Shown here: positions 50,192 through 58,377 of the stretch, in pieces
Layout: the number at the start of each line of letters is the position of its first letter
How positions within the stretch are numbered: position 1 is the stretch's first letter
Virus record (IMG/VR): IMGVR_UViG_3300005588_000038
Span: 1-63,128 of that record
From: a virus
Length of the DNA stretch: 63,128 nt
Reading direction: 5' to 3' (one strand)
The notes under the pieces: generated by a model
Seen by the model: the letters and a program-made list of their open reading frames with translations, nothing else
The model's database searches: none
What the model was told of the DNA's origin: nothing
Translations under genes and position numbers: made by a program

Positions 50192-51090
50192 TGGTAGAAG
50201 ACAAACCGACAGTCTCGGTCAATTATCTCATGAGCGGGCCTGCTCATCTGCCGTATTTGGTTGTGAGTTTGTTCACTCTTCGGAGATGGTGGGATGGTCC
50301 GATTCGGCTTCATGCTTGGGATGAGTCTATCGACATCGTTGATAAGATTGCCGAAGACAAACGATTGAGCATAACCAAAGTACATCGTCGAGAACCTGAG
50401 CTACGACGAAAAGATGGAATGGGCGGCAACTCGCAGTTCGCTGATAAAATCCGAATGATGCAGGGAGTTCCAGATACTGCTGCGATCTACCTTGATGCAG
50501 ACACCATGGTCACAGGTAGCTTGTCTGATTTGGTTATTCCGTTAATCGAAGATGGTATCGAAGAATTCGCAGGGACACAGTTCAACAATTGGCGCACCAA
50601 TTCAGGAGTCGTGAAAAAGCGTATCCAGAGACTTGAAGGTCGGCAATCGGTTAACCAAAAAGCAGTAGAATTGCTGCTGAATAACCCAATGCCTTCTGTC
50701 AATGGTGGTGTGTTTTCGTGTTATCCTCGGACCGAGCTTCTTGCTAAGTGGTATGAGTGGACGTGTGATTGCCGGGATCTCTTTATTGCCGACGAGACGG
50801 TACTCCACGCTGTCATGGCTGAGAGTTTCCAGACAAAATTCGGCATCGTAGCAGAAGGCACACACAACTCATCCCCGAGACACTCTCAGCTTCATCCGAA
50901 TCAAGTCCATGTCTGGCATTTCCACGGCGATTCGAATGTTCGGCCGAACAAGAGTCCAAGAGGAGTAGATCTGTGGTGGCCGGTTTATCAGCAATGCCTG
51001 AAATGGAACATCGGCTACATCAATAACTGGAAAGATTCTTGCCGAAACAAGTGGATTCCAAAATTAGAAGAGGCGATGACCAATGGGTGA
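50185..51090 (+). CDS. GT8-like glycosyltransferase
   Basis: 301 residues. GTG 50185 has AAGGA seven bases upstream; ATG 50191 (overlapping the previous stop as TGATG) is an alternative. The metal-binding D-x-D is in AIYLDADTMV (near residue 102) with SVNGGVFSCYPR downstream and WHFHGDS near the end. The layout is like GT8/stealth-like transferases. It probably elongates a glycan. Confidence 0.75.
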   Translation: MVMVEDKPTVSVNYLMSGPAHLPYLVVSLFTLRRWWDGPIRLHAWDESIDIVDKIAEDKRLSITKVHRREPELRRKDGMGGNSQFADKIRMMQGVPDTAAIYLDADTMVTGSLSDLVIPLIEDGIEEFAGTQFNNWRTNSGVVKKRIQRLEGRQSVNQKAVELLLNNPMPSVNGGVFSCYPRTELLAKWYEWTCDCRDLFIADETVLHAVMAESFQTKFGIVAEGTHNSSPRHSQLHPNQVHVWHFHGDSNVRPNKSPRGVDLWWPVYQQCLKWNIGYINNWKDSCRNKWIPKLEEAMTNG

Positions 51091-51787
51091 GCGTGCCACA
51101 AAGAATCCTGCATTTGATGCACTTCCGCACGAAAAGAACATTCCTGTCAATAAGACAGGTTGCAAGTTTACTCGGAGATGGTTCGAGCACCGCAACCAGA
51201 AGACTTGGTCGACTTTCTTGCTGGACAAGTTCAGCAGCAAAGAACCAGTCAACATGATTCAGATTGGGGTGTTCGAAGGCATGGATCTGCTGTGGTGTCT
51301 TCAGAATTTCTTAGGGCATGCCAGAAGTCGTGTGCTGGCTGTTGATCCGTGGGCGGCTACAAGAAAACTTGACGATGAAAAGATGGCTGCTGTCGAAGAA
51401 AGGGCTCGAGCCAATCTGGCTTCCTACGGAAAGAAAGTTGAGCTCGTTAAAGGTTACAGTGCTGAAGTTTTGAAGCAGTCTCTCGAGCAGACGGAAAGAG
51501 TCAAAGGGAAGTTGATTGAACCTGGGCAGTGGGATTTGGTTATTGTTGATGGTGATCACACAGACTTAGCTGTCTTGGCTGATGCACGACTAGCTCTACA
51601 GTTGGTGCGGTCAGGCGGTTGGATTGTCTTTGACGATGTCCGAAATGCACACCCAAAGAAAAATCACGTCTACGACGGACTTGAGATTTTCTTGTCACAA
51701 AGAGGACATGAAGTCAAAGAAGTTTGGCGGCATCGATACTGCAACTGCTACGAAAAACTTACCACCGAGGAGATCGAGTCAGAATGA
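51083..51787 (+). CDS. SAM methyltransferase (Methyltransf_24-like)
   Basis: 234 residues, ATG overlapping the preceding gene by eight bases. Motif I QIGVFEGMDLLWCL near residue 59, VLAVDPWAATRKL, then LVIVDGDHTDLAVLADARLA and GGWIVFDDVRNAHP. This order is typical of Methyltransf_24 O-methyltransferases. A sibling lies at 53101. Confidence 0.82.
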   Translation: MGERATKNPAFDALPHEKNIPVNKTGCKFTRRWFEHRNQKTWSTFLLDKFSSKEPVNMIQIGVFEGMDLLWCLQNFLGHARSRVLAVDPWAATRKLDDEKMAAVEERARANLASYGKKVELVKGYSAEVLKQSLEQTERVKGKLIEPGQWDLVIVDGDHTDLAVLADARLALQLVRSGGWIVFDDVRNAHPKKNHVYDGLEIFLSQRGHEVKEVWRHRYCNCYEKLTTEEIESE

Positions 51788-52338
51788 TCAATTACGAAAA
51801 ATTCCAGTTCGCATCTCCTCCTCGAACCGGAACATCTTGGTTCATCAATCTTTGTGCCCAGGCTCAGATTGGAGCCGGTAATCCCGCCAAACATCTACCT
51901 CCACCGCCGACTTGGAAGAACGGCTGGGTGCTGTCTATCGTGCGGCATCCAGTTGATTGGGCGGTATCTATGTATTTTGCACTTCGTGGGGGAATGATTG
52001 CAGTTCCGGAAGTCGATGCTGTCAGTGCTGTGGCTCGGGAGTCCAGTGACATTCAGATTTTCTTGGAGAAGCTCTCAAAATCACCAGGCATTATTGAGAC
52101 GGCTTTTGCTGCGTACCGAGCTGATTCAGTGATTCGGCTCGAAGATGTGCCTTGGGCGGCGATCGAGTTTTTGGTGTCGATGGGGTATTCAGAAAAAACC
52201 CTCAAAGCAATACCAAATCTCAATGAACCGAAAAATCGACTCAATCCAAAGGTACGTGCAGACGTACCAAAAGAACTCCGGAAGGCTGTAATTCAATCAG
52301 AATTAGCCTTTTGTGAAAGGTACGAGTATTTCTACTAG
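51784..52338 (+). CDS. PAPS-dependent sulfotransferase
   Basis: 184 residues, ATGA overlap with the methyltransferase. PAPS motif SPPRTGTSWF at residues 11-20 (P-x-R-T-G-T-S) and SIVRHPVDWAVSMYF near 52-66 (R-H-P 3'-phosphate site) are both present. Acceptor unknown; a capsule, LPS or virion glycan is likely. Clearer than the first one at 44765. Confidence 0.85.
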   Translation: MINYEKFQFASPPRTGTSWFINLCAQAQIGAGNPAKHLPPPPTWKNGWVLSIVRHPVDWAVSMYFALRGGMIAVPEVDAVSAVARESSDIQIFLEKLSKSPGIIETAFAAYRADSVIRLEDVPWAAIEFLVSMGYSEKTLKAIPNLNEPKNRLNPKVRADVPKELRKAVIQSELAFCERYEYFY

Positions 52339-52347
52339 AGGCCGAAA

Positions 52348-53085
52348 ATGCCAGCAGCCAGACGCATCTACATTCCAGCAAGGATGGACTCTAAACGATT
52401 TCCCGGTAAGCCGTTGGTCGATATTGCTGGCAAGCCTCTTCTTCGAAGGACCTACGACACGGCTCTGCTCTGTGGAGCAGACTCCATTCATGTGGTAACT
52501 CCTGATAAGGAGATCGAAGAGTACTGCCGAAGAAATGGCATACCAGTATTCTTTGATGATACTCAGCAGCACGCAAATGGCACGTCTCGAGTGATGGCAG
52601 CCGCTGCTAAGTTACATGCCGGTCCATCCGGAGTAGCTCCTGACGTTGTCATCAATTGGCAAGTCGATGAACCGTTGATCAATGCGTTTGATGTGCAAAG
52701 AATGATGGAGTCGAATTCTCATGTGATTTCGACTTTGGTGGCAGATAGACCATCTATATTCAATCCTGCATCATTGGTCACGGTTAGGGTTTCTAGAGGC
52801 TATTGCCGATGGTTTTCTAGGGTACCACCAGCTAATGATGCTCCGCAGCCTCTTGCTCACATCGGAATATATCGATTTTCTCGATGCATACCTAATCTCG
52901 GGGAAATAGACGACTGCCCTTGGGCCCAGCATGAGGACCTTGAGCAGCTTGCCTGGATTGAAAAAGGCTGGACGATTGAAGCTATTCAGTCCAAAGACGA
53001 ATTTCCACCGCCATCAGTAAACACGCCAGAAGATGCTTCTGTGGTTTCTAGAATCTACGAAGAAGAAAATGATACTTGGCGTTGA
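52348..53085 (+). CDS. kdsB: CMP-Kdo synthetase-like (KdsB family)
   Basis: 245 residues, near the usual KdsB length. The nucleotide-binding signature IPARMDSKRFPGKPL is at residues 9-23, with QVDEPLI for the metal-binding Asp and VNTPEDASVV at the end. Known family members make CMP-Kdo from CTP and Kdo. Related phage-borne copies might activate another keto-sugar. Symbol is by family only. No Kdo-making enzymes are in the window, so the substrate would come from the host. Confidence 0.82.
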   Translation: MPAARRIYIPARMDSKRFPGKPLVDIAGKPLLRRTYDTALLCGADSIHVVTPDKEIEEYCRRNGIPVFFDDTQQHANGTSRVMAAAAKLHAGPSGVAPDVVINWQVDEPLINAFDVQRMMESNSHVISTLVADRPSIFNPASLVTVRVSRGYCRWFSRVPPANDAPQPLAHIGIYRFSRCIPNLGEIDDCPWAQHEDLEQLAWIEKGWTIEAIQSKDEFPPPSVNTPEDASVVSRIYEEENDTWR

Positions 53086-53100
53086 GTCGAAAGACCGGTA

Positions 53101-53676
53101 ATGGCTGTACCGCAGACCCTTGAAAAGTTGATTCGTAATCTGATAGGTGAACCAAGTACAGGCGCTGAGATTGGTGTCTGGAAAGGAGAGACTTCTGCCT
53201 ATCTCCTTGAATCTTTTTCTGAGCTACAGATGGCTTTGATTGATCCATGGAAGGAATGGGACGAATCGTCATCGTATGCCAAGAGGCACCAACGAACTGG
53301 TAGATTAGTGGATTCGGAGTGGTCCAGTGTATACGACGAGTGTCTAAGTAGACTTGGGACCTATCTGCCTCGTCTGCGAGTCTATCAGATGGAATCAGAA
53401 CAGGCAGCGAAGCTGCAATGGCGGCCGTTCGACTTTGTCTTCATCGATGCAAACCACACCTATGAATCTGTCAAGCAGGACATCAGTTTATGGATGCCGC
53501 TGACGACAAAATTGATCTGCGGACATGACTACGGTGGAACCTATCGTGGGGTGAAGAAGGCAGTTCTTGAGTTCTTTGATGAAAAAGACGTCATCGCCCC
53601 AGGGGATAGAATTTGGGCCGTTTTACTCCAATCTGAGCCTGGTTTGTTTCGGTCTTCTTCTGAGATTTCTGATTAG
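53101..53676 (+). CDS. SAM methyltransferase (Methyltransf_24-like)
   Basis: 191 residues, ATG after AAGACCGGTA. Motif I GAEIGVWKGETSAYLLES, IDPWKEWDES, FVFIDANHTYESVKQDI and ICGHDYGGTYRGVKKAV match the same family as the gene at 51083. Probably another O-methyltransferase; its target differs or it acts on a different sugar. Followed by a terminator. Confidence 0.82.
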   Translation: MAVPQTLEKLIRNLIGEPSTGAEIGVWKGETSAYLLESFSELQMALIDPWKEWDESSSYAKRHQRTGRLVDSEWSSVYDECLSRLGTYLPRLRVYQMESEQAAKLQWRPFDFVFIDANHTYESVKQDISLWMPLTTKLICGHDYGGTYRGVKKAVLEFFDEKDVIAPGDRIWAVLLQSEPGLFRSSSEISD

Positions 53677-53727
53677 CAGAATTTGTCACTCAGTAATTCT
53701 GCGTCACCACAAATCAGAAATCTAATT

Positions 53728-53769
53728 AGATGGCAGTGTGCTGTCCTGCGGTACTCTGCCATCTTTTTC
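53728..53769 (+). terminator. Rho-independent terminator
   Basis: AGATGGCAG (53728-53736) pairs with CTGCCATCT (53756-53764), followed by TTTTC. Ends the main cassette transcript. Confidence 0.85.
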
Positions 53770-53802
53770 TTTGGTGTACACAGCAACGGAGGAGCAGTTT
53801 AG

Positions 53803-54573
53803 ATGAGTACCTATCGACCTTCTTTGGAGATCGTTACACACTGCTGGAGCGGAGAAGAGGTTTCCGTCTATCATAATCTACTCGCCATGCAACTGACTAG
53901 TCTGTATCTTGAAGCCGACACATCCAAGATACAAGCGTCGATCACCGTGTGTGCGTCGTCTGCAGACCACCGCACTATCGAGGTCATTGAGTTCTTTTCT
54001 GATTTGTTTTATCTAGGGAAGCCTGATTTCGAAGTCCGTTTGTGCGCACTCCTTCCAGAAAAGTTGTTCCGGAGGGCTATCGGCAGAAATCAAATCACAA
54101 AAACCACCGCAGCTGATGTTGTTTGGTTTACCGACTGTGACTATCTATTCTACGGTGACAGTTTGCGGCGTGCGGTGGTTGCGTGCATGAATGCAGCAGT
54201 GCCTATGGTGTACCCGCAGCAGGTGCGCACGCACCGGACACATGCCTTAGGCGACCAATCGATCGAAGAGGCATCTAAGACAAGACTCTACCTTCCTCGG
54301 CAAGAAGATTTCTATCTACGAAAAATGAGTCGACCGATTGGAGGTATTCAGATTGTAAAAGGTTCGTGGTGTCGGGAGAAAGGGTATCTCGATAGTTCTG
54401 GATGGACTGAACCAGTGCAGTCAGATCATTTTCTGCAGTGTCGGTGTGATGTTGCTTTTCGTCGGCAAGCAGGAATGGACTCGGCTTCCAGAGATATTCC
54501 TGATGTGTATCGAGTGCGGCATTCTCGATGCGGCAGGGACTGCGGAAAAATCAATCATGGAGATAAAGAATGA
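53803..54573 (+). CDS. Glycosyltransferase-like protein (GT2-type)
   Basis: 256 residues, ATG after GGAGGAGCA, the first gene after the terminator. GT-A features: LEIVTHCWSGEEVSVYHNLL, RNQITKTTAADVVWFTDCDYLF (D-x-D near residue 107) and PIGGIQIVKG. Three Cys near the end. A separate transcript from the rest of the cassette. Confidence 0.75.
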   Translation: MSTYRPSLEIVTHCWSGEEVSVYHNLLAMQLTSLYLEADTSKIQASITVCASSADHRTIEVIEFFSDLFYLGKPDFEVRLCALLPEKLFRRAIGRNQITKTTAADVVWFTDCDYLFYGDSLRRAVVACMNAAVPMVYPQQVRTHRTHALGDQSIEEASKTRLYLPRQEDFYLRKMSRPIGGIQIVKGSWCREKGYLDSSGWTEPVQSDHFLQCRCDVAFRRQAGMDSASRDIPDVYRVRHSRCGRDCGKINHGDKE

Positions 54574-54869
54574 AGTGGATTAAGACTCTGTGGGTTCGGT
54601 GTCTTTTGTGGGCGGTGGAGCAGGCAGAGGAAGCCAAAAAAGAATGCGAGCCGGATGACTTGCTCGAAGTCCGGTGTGTCGGAGATTTAAGTAAAAGAGA
54701 AAAAGTGCAACCGATTTTGGTAGGTGGTATTGGATTGCTGAGGTGCCGAAGAGAGGATGGAACTGAGCGATTAATTCGCCGGTCGCAGGCCATTGACTCT
54801 GCTGCGTTTGATCAGTGGGTTCATCATTTAGGTGGAGTGCCTGAGTGCCGCTGGGAAGGTACTCAATAA
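54570..54869 (+). CDS. Small hypothetical protein (99 aa)
   Basis: ATGA overlap with the glycosyltransferase. A hydrophobic N-terminus (MKWIKTLWVRCLLWAVEQ) then a charged body (EEAKKECEPDDLLEVRCVGD) and QPILVGGIGLLRCRRED. No family recognised. It ends the cassette. Confidence 0.55.
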   Translation: MKWIKTLWVRCLLWAVEQAEEAKKECEPDDLLEVRCVGDLSKREKVQPILVGGIGLLRCRREDGTERLIRRSQAIDSAAFDQWVHHLGGVPECRWEGTQ

Positions 54870-54974
54870 AAATTTGAATTTTACGGTTTTGGGTTGTACC
54901 TGCGGTAGGCTGCTGCTACCTTGCGTGATGTTACGGATGTTACATCGATAGCCTTTAGCTCAGTGGGGTGCAGC

Positions 54975-55484
54975 ATGGCCGATGAATCAACAGCGGAAGC
55001 GTACGAGAGGCACGAAGGTTTCCTCAAAGCAGTATGTCGGCAGTTTGTCACACAACGTGGTGGAGACTTTGATGAGGCACTCGGCGAAGCTCGTTTGAAG
55101 TTCTTGGAGGTTTGGAGGACTTTCGACCCAGATTTAGGTATTCCTTTTGAGGGATATCTAAAGGTGTGTGTTACTCGGCGGCTTCGGGATTTGAGAAATG
55201 CAGAGCTTCGCCGAAAAAGGGTGTGGGGTACCAGTTGCACACAACCAGCCACTGAAACAGGCTTGACTATCGCGGATATGGCTGAGGACTACCGCTCGTC
55301 AGAGTTTTTCGATGCGGTCGCTTTTTGTGCTGGGTTTGAGAGCAGGTTGACCCAGACCAGCAAATCAGCAACGATGCTGAAACGCCGATTGCTTGAGGTG
55401 CTGGTTCAGTCTAAGGTGCCTCTCGATTCTGCTGGCTGCCTGCTTGCAGCCGTTCAACCTTTACTGGCTGCTCGAGGTCTTTGA
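54975..55484 (+). CDS. Sigma-70 region-2-like regulator
   Basis: 169 residues from ATG 54975; the ribosome site is weak. Residues about 30-85 (EALGEARLKFLEVWRTFDPD, GIPFEGYLKVCVTRRLRDLR) match the sigma-70 region 2 pattern (D-x-x-Q/E-E-G...F-D-P-x-x-G-x-x-F). No clear region 4 is seen. It may be a phage sigma-like factor or a regulator of late transcription. Its neighbours are replication genes. Confidence 0.65.
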   Translation: MADESTAEAYERHEGFLKAVCRQFVTQRGGDFDEALGEARLKFLEVWRTFDPDLGIPFEGYLKVCVTRRLRDLRNAELRRKRVWGTSCTQPATETGLTIADMAEDYRSSEFFDAVAFCAGFESRLTQTSKSATMLKRRLLEVLVQSKVPLDSAGCLLAAVQPLLAARGL

Positions 55485-56866
55485 TGCACGTATGTTCTTC
55501 GGTGGAATTGCTGGACTACCAATCCGAGGGAGTCGAGCTGATCAGTGAGTACGGCGGACGAGTGCTTCTTGCTGATGAGATGGGGCTCGGTAAGACCGTC
55601 CAGGCTCTGGTGGCGGTTGCGCGTAATCCTGATTGGCAGCCAGTTCTCGTAGTGTGTCCCGCGTCCGTGAAATACCACTGGGCTCGAGAAACGCTAAAAT
55701 TCACAGGAGTGCGTCCTCGGATCTGCGAAGGACAGAAACCACCAGATGTGCAAGATTTTCTTTGGCATTTGCCGGCTGTTGTTGTCATCAATTATGACAT
55801 CTTGGATTACTGGGTTCCGCTCCTCAAAAAGGTGAAATTCCAGACAGTAGTGTTTGATGAGTGCCAATCACTGCAGAATCCAAAGGCAAAGCGAACCAAA
55901 GCCGCCCGAAAATTATGCCGCTCAGTCAGTCAAATTCTAGGACTAAGCGGAACTCCACTGAACAATCGCCCAAGAGAGCTCTGGTCCATTTTGAATCTTT
56001 TATGGCCATCGGAGTTCCCGAATCTTTCATCGTACCAGATGTCCTATTGCGGTCCTAGGCTTCGTCCTTGGGGCTGGGACTACAATGGATCATCAAATCT
56101 AAAAGAGTTGAATCAGCGTTTGGTTTCTCTTGGGATGGTACGGCGGCGAAAAGCAGACGTACTTAAATCTCTGCCGCCTAAAACCAGGAGAATGCTTCCT
56201 CTTGATCTGACTGATAGAGAAGAGTACAAGCAAGCTTCGACAGATTTTCTGGGTTGGATGAAGAAAACTCACCCAGAAAAAGAGAAGAAAGCCAAAAAAG
56301 CGGAGCAGGTTGTCAAAGTCGGGTACTTGATTCGTCTAGCTGCTCGGTTGAAGATGAAAGCAGCCGTCGAGTGGATTAATCAGTTTCTTATTGAAACTGA
56401 TGAAAAGATCATCCTCTTTGGAGTGCACAAAAAAGCCCTGGACGTGCTTCAAAGAAGAGTCAAAGGCAAATCAGTTCGGGTCGACGGCGGCGTAACAGGT
56501 AAGCATCGCCAGGCTGCAGTTGATCAATTTCAGATGGATGAAAAAACTCGGGTGTTCATCGGTAACATCAAAGCAGCTGGTGTCGGTTTGAATCTAACTG
56601 CTGCGTCAACTGTTGGGTTTGTCGAACTAGGATGGAGACCGGCGGACTTACTTCAGGCTGAAAACCGGCCGCACCGAGTTGGTCAGATTAATCCAGTGAC
56701 AGTGTGGTATTTGGTTGCAGGTGGTACGATTGAAGAGAAGCTGTGCAAACTACACCAAAAGAAGCAAACGACTATCGATTCAATTTTAGACGGAGAGGCG
56801 GTAGTCGATAGCTTTGATCTGTACGATGAGCTCATTGCTGAGCTGGAAAAGAAAGTGCAATCGTGA
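55484..56866 (+). CDS. SNF2-family DNA helicase/translocase
   Basis: 460 residues; ATG 55484 overlaps the previous stop and follows CGAGGTC. Motif I DEMGLGKT (31-38), motif II DECQ (125-128; usually DEAH/DEAQ-type), motif III SGTP (155-158) and motif VI RPHRVGQ near 394. It is a small SMARCAL1-like core without extra domains. Probably remodels or anneals DNA in phage replication or recombination. Confidence 0.9.
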   Translation: MHVCSSVELLDYQSEGVELISEYGGRVLLADEMGLGKTVQALVAVARNPDWQPVLVVCPASVKYHWARETLKFTGVRPRICEGQKPPDVQDFLWHLPAVVVINYDILDYWVPLLKKVKFQTVVFDECQSLQNPKAKRTKAARKLCRSVSQILGLSGTPLNNRPRELWSILNLLWPSEFPNLSSYQMSYCGPRLRPWGWDYNGSSNLKELNQRLVSLGMVRRRKADVLKSLPPKTRRMLPLDLTDREEYKQASTDFLGWMKKTHPEKEKKAKKAEQVVKVGYLIRLAARLKMKAAVEWINQFLIETDEKIILFGVHKKALDVLQRRVKGKSVRVDGGVTGKHRQAAVDQFQMDEKTRVFIGNIKAAGVGLNLTAASTVGFVELGWRPADLLQAENRPHRVGQINPVTVWYLVAGGTIEEKLCKLHQKKQTTIDSILDGEAVVDSFDLYDELIAELEKKVQS

Positions 56867-57045
56867 CTACATCGAGTAGCAGCAAGTTGAATTCCAGCGA
56901 TAAAGTCCAGATGAACTTTCGATCAGTTCCTAGAAAACTGAGAGACGAGTTCAAGGCTCTGTGTGCGATAAACGGCACCACAATGCAATCGGCCGTTATC
57001 CGCATGATGCAAAAGGCTGTCGACGATCAGCGAGAATCCAAATGA
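56863..57045 (+). CDS. Ribbon-helix-helix-like small protein
   Basis: 60 residues, GTG start overlapping the helicase stop. After a Ser-rich N-terminus, VQMNFRSVPRKLRDEFKALC and NGTTMQSAVIRMMQKAV fit the Arc/MetJ ribbon-helix-helix pattern (strand, helix, G-x-T turn, helix). A probable dimeric DNA-binding protein. Confidence 0.7.
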   Translation: MTTSSSSKLNSSDKVQMNFRSVPRKLRDEFKALCAINGTTMQSAVIRMMQKAVDDQRESK

Positions 57046-57941
57046 TCCAGTCATTGACTGATATCCTCGATACGCACCGAGTTGACTACCGAAGGCAGGG
57101 CCAGCACCATCACGCAACACGAGGAAGAGTGTCTGTCGATTGTCCTTGGTGTTCTCCGGGGAGCCGTAGATATCGATTAGGACTCGGATTACACGTTCCT
57201 TCTGCAAATTGCTGGACATGCGGCAAAAAGGACTACATCGAGTCGTTGGTTCGGCTGATTCGGCAAAAGCGTCAGCAAGTCAAAGAGCTTGTGCTTGGTT
57301 TGCCGCAGATCAGGCAATATGCAAAGAGTGAAGTTCACGGAACACTGGAAGTTCCTTCTGGGTTGCTTGGAATTCGAGACATTCCAGCCTATTGGAATTA
57401 TCTGAAGTCGAGGAGGTTTGATCCCGCTGAAATTGAAACCTACTGGGGAGTCAAAGGGACCTGTCCAGGAAAAGATCTTCAGTGGAGATTGTGGATACCG
57501 ATCACTGATAAATTCGGTCGGACGGTGTCTTGGACGACACGATCGGTTGGATCAGAGGAAACTGCCGCCCAGAAATATATTTCAGCGAGTCCTGAACAAG
57601 AAGGGATGCCGCATAAACATCTGCTATATGCAGAACAGTACGCAGTCAACACTATCATCATCGCAGAAGGGCCGATTGACGTGTGGGCAATCGGCCCAGG
57701 TGCAGTAGCTACATTTGGCAGCACCTTTACTGCTCAGCAGATAGCCAAGGCCGCGGCCTACCCAATTCGGGTGGTGTGCTACGACAATGAACCAGAAGCT
57801 CAAAAGCAAGCTCGTTCATTGTGCCGAGATCTTTCAGCTCTGCCTGGGATTACTGAAAATGTGATTCTAGAATCTGGAGACGATCCCGGATCTGCCGATG
57901 AAGAAGAAATCCTGGAACTCAGAAAAAGGTTCGGGCTATGA
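57042..57941 (+). CDS. DNA primase (zinc + TOPRIM)
   Basis: 299 residues, ATGA overlap. CxxC pairs at C34/C37 and C57/C60 (CPWC, CWTC) form a zinc-binding domain. A TOPRIM core follows: IIIAEGPIDVWAIG (Glu near residue 209) and VVCYDNEPEA (D near 249). It makes primers for the phage fork together with the helicase at 61211. Smaller than DnaG, as is common in phages. Confidence 0.88.
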   Translation: MIQSLTDILDTHRVDYRRQGQHHHATRGRVSVDCPWCSPGSRRYRLGLGLHVPSANCWTCGKKDYIESLVRLIRQKRQQVKELVLGLPQIRQYAKSEVHGTLEVPSGLLGIRDIPAYWNYLKSRRFDPAEIETYWGVKGTCPGKDLQWRLWIPITDKFGRTVSWTTRSVGSEETAAQKYISASPEQEGMPHKHLLYAEQYAVNTIIIAEGPIDVWAIGPGAVATFGSTFTAQQIAKAAAYPIRVVCYDNEPEAQKQARSLCRDLSALPGITENVILESGDDPGSADEEEILELRKRFGL

Positions 57942-58261
57942 AACAGATTGAACGCGCAGAGCGGGACCGTGAATTATGCGAGGCGGCATCCAGAGAAGGA
58001 GCGAAAGCTGCGGCGGCGAAGTTTGATCTGAGTTTGAGTCAGGTGTACGCCATTTGCCGTCGCCGAGGAGTGCCGATCGCTCCAAGTCGAAAAACCGAAA
58101 CGGAAGTCGATGCCTATTTAGCTGAGGAATTGTTGATTCTCCGTCGACTCCTTCGCGGAGAATCTGGCCGCACGATAGCAATCGAAATGGGGATCACTCA
58201 CTATCGAGTACAGCGAATTCTGCGAATAGCTCGTGGTGTGGGGTTTTCCTTCGGATCATAG
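57938..58261 (+). CDS. Helix-turn-helix protein (107 aa)
   Basis: ATGA overlap with primase. N-terminal helix (RDRELCEAASREGAKAAAAK) then FDLSLSQVYAICRRRGVP, a HTH, and a second one near the end (ESGRTIAIEMGITHYRVQRI). Two HTH motifs suggest a DNA-binding regulator. The DUF932 gene next has its own promoter, a possible target. Confidence 0.7.
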   Translation: MKQIERAERDRELCEAASREGAKAAAAKFDLSLSQVYAICRRRGVPIAPSRKTETEVDAYLAEELLILRRLLRGESGRTIAIEMGITHYRVQRILRIARGVGFSFGS

Positions 58262-58282
58262 AATAAATTTGTTCTGTTTTGG

Positions 58283-58311
58283 TTGAGATTGCGTGTCTCA
58301 TCCTATATTGT
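58283..58311 (+). promoter_or_regulatory. Candidate sigma70 promoter for the DUF932 gene
   Basis: TTGAGA (58283-58288), 17-base spacer, TATTGT (58306-58311), 66 bases before the ATG at 58378. A 9-bp perfect inverted repeat (AACGAAAAC at 58324-58332, GTTTTCGTT at 58337-58345) lies in the leader, flanked by two copies of GTTGCACAG. Confidence 0.6.
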
Positions 58312-58323
58312 GTTGCACAGACA

Positions 58324-58345
58324 AACGAAAACGAGTGTTTTCGTT
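58324..58345 (+). other. Leader inverted repeat flanked by GTTGCACAG copies
   Basis: AACGAAAAC / GTTTTCGTT, a 9-bp perfect stem with a GAGT loop, directly downstream of the candidate promoter and before the ribosome site (AAAGGATGAGAAG). GTTGCACAG copies lie on each side. Possible operator or mRNA hairpin. Confidence 0.55.
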
Positions 58346-58377
58346 GCACAGCAACGCACCAGAAAGGATGAGAAGCA

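Noticed and set aside
54945-55020. tRNA-like TTTAGCTCAGTGGGG
   Set aside because: Resembles a tRNA D-arm but no matching acceptor, anticodon or T-arm sequence follows.
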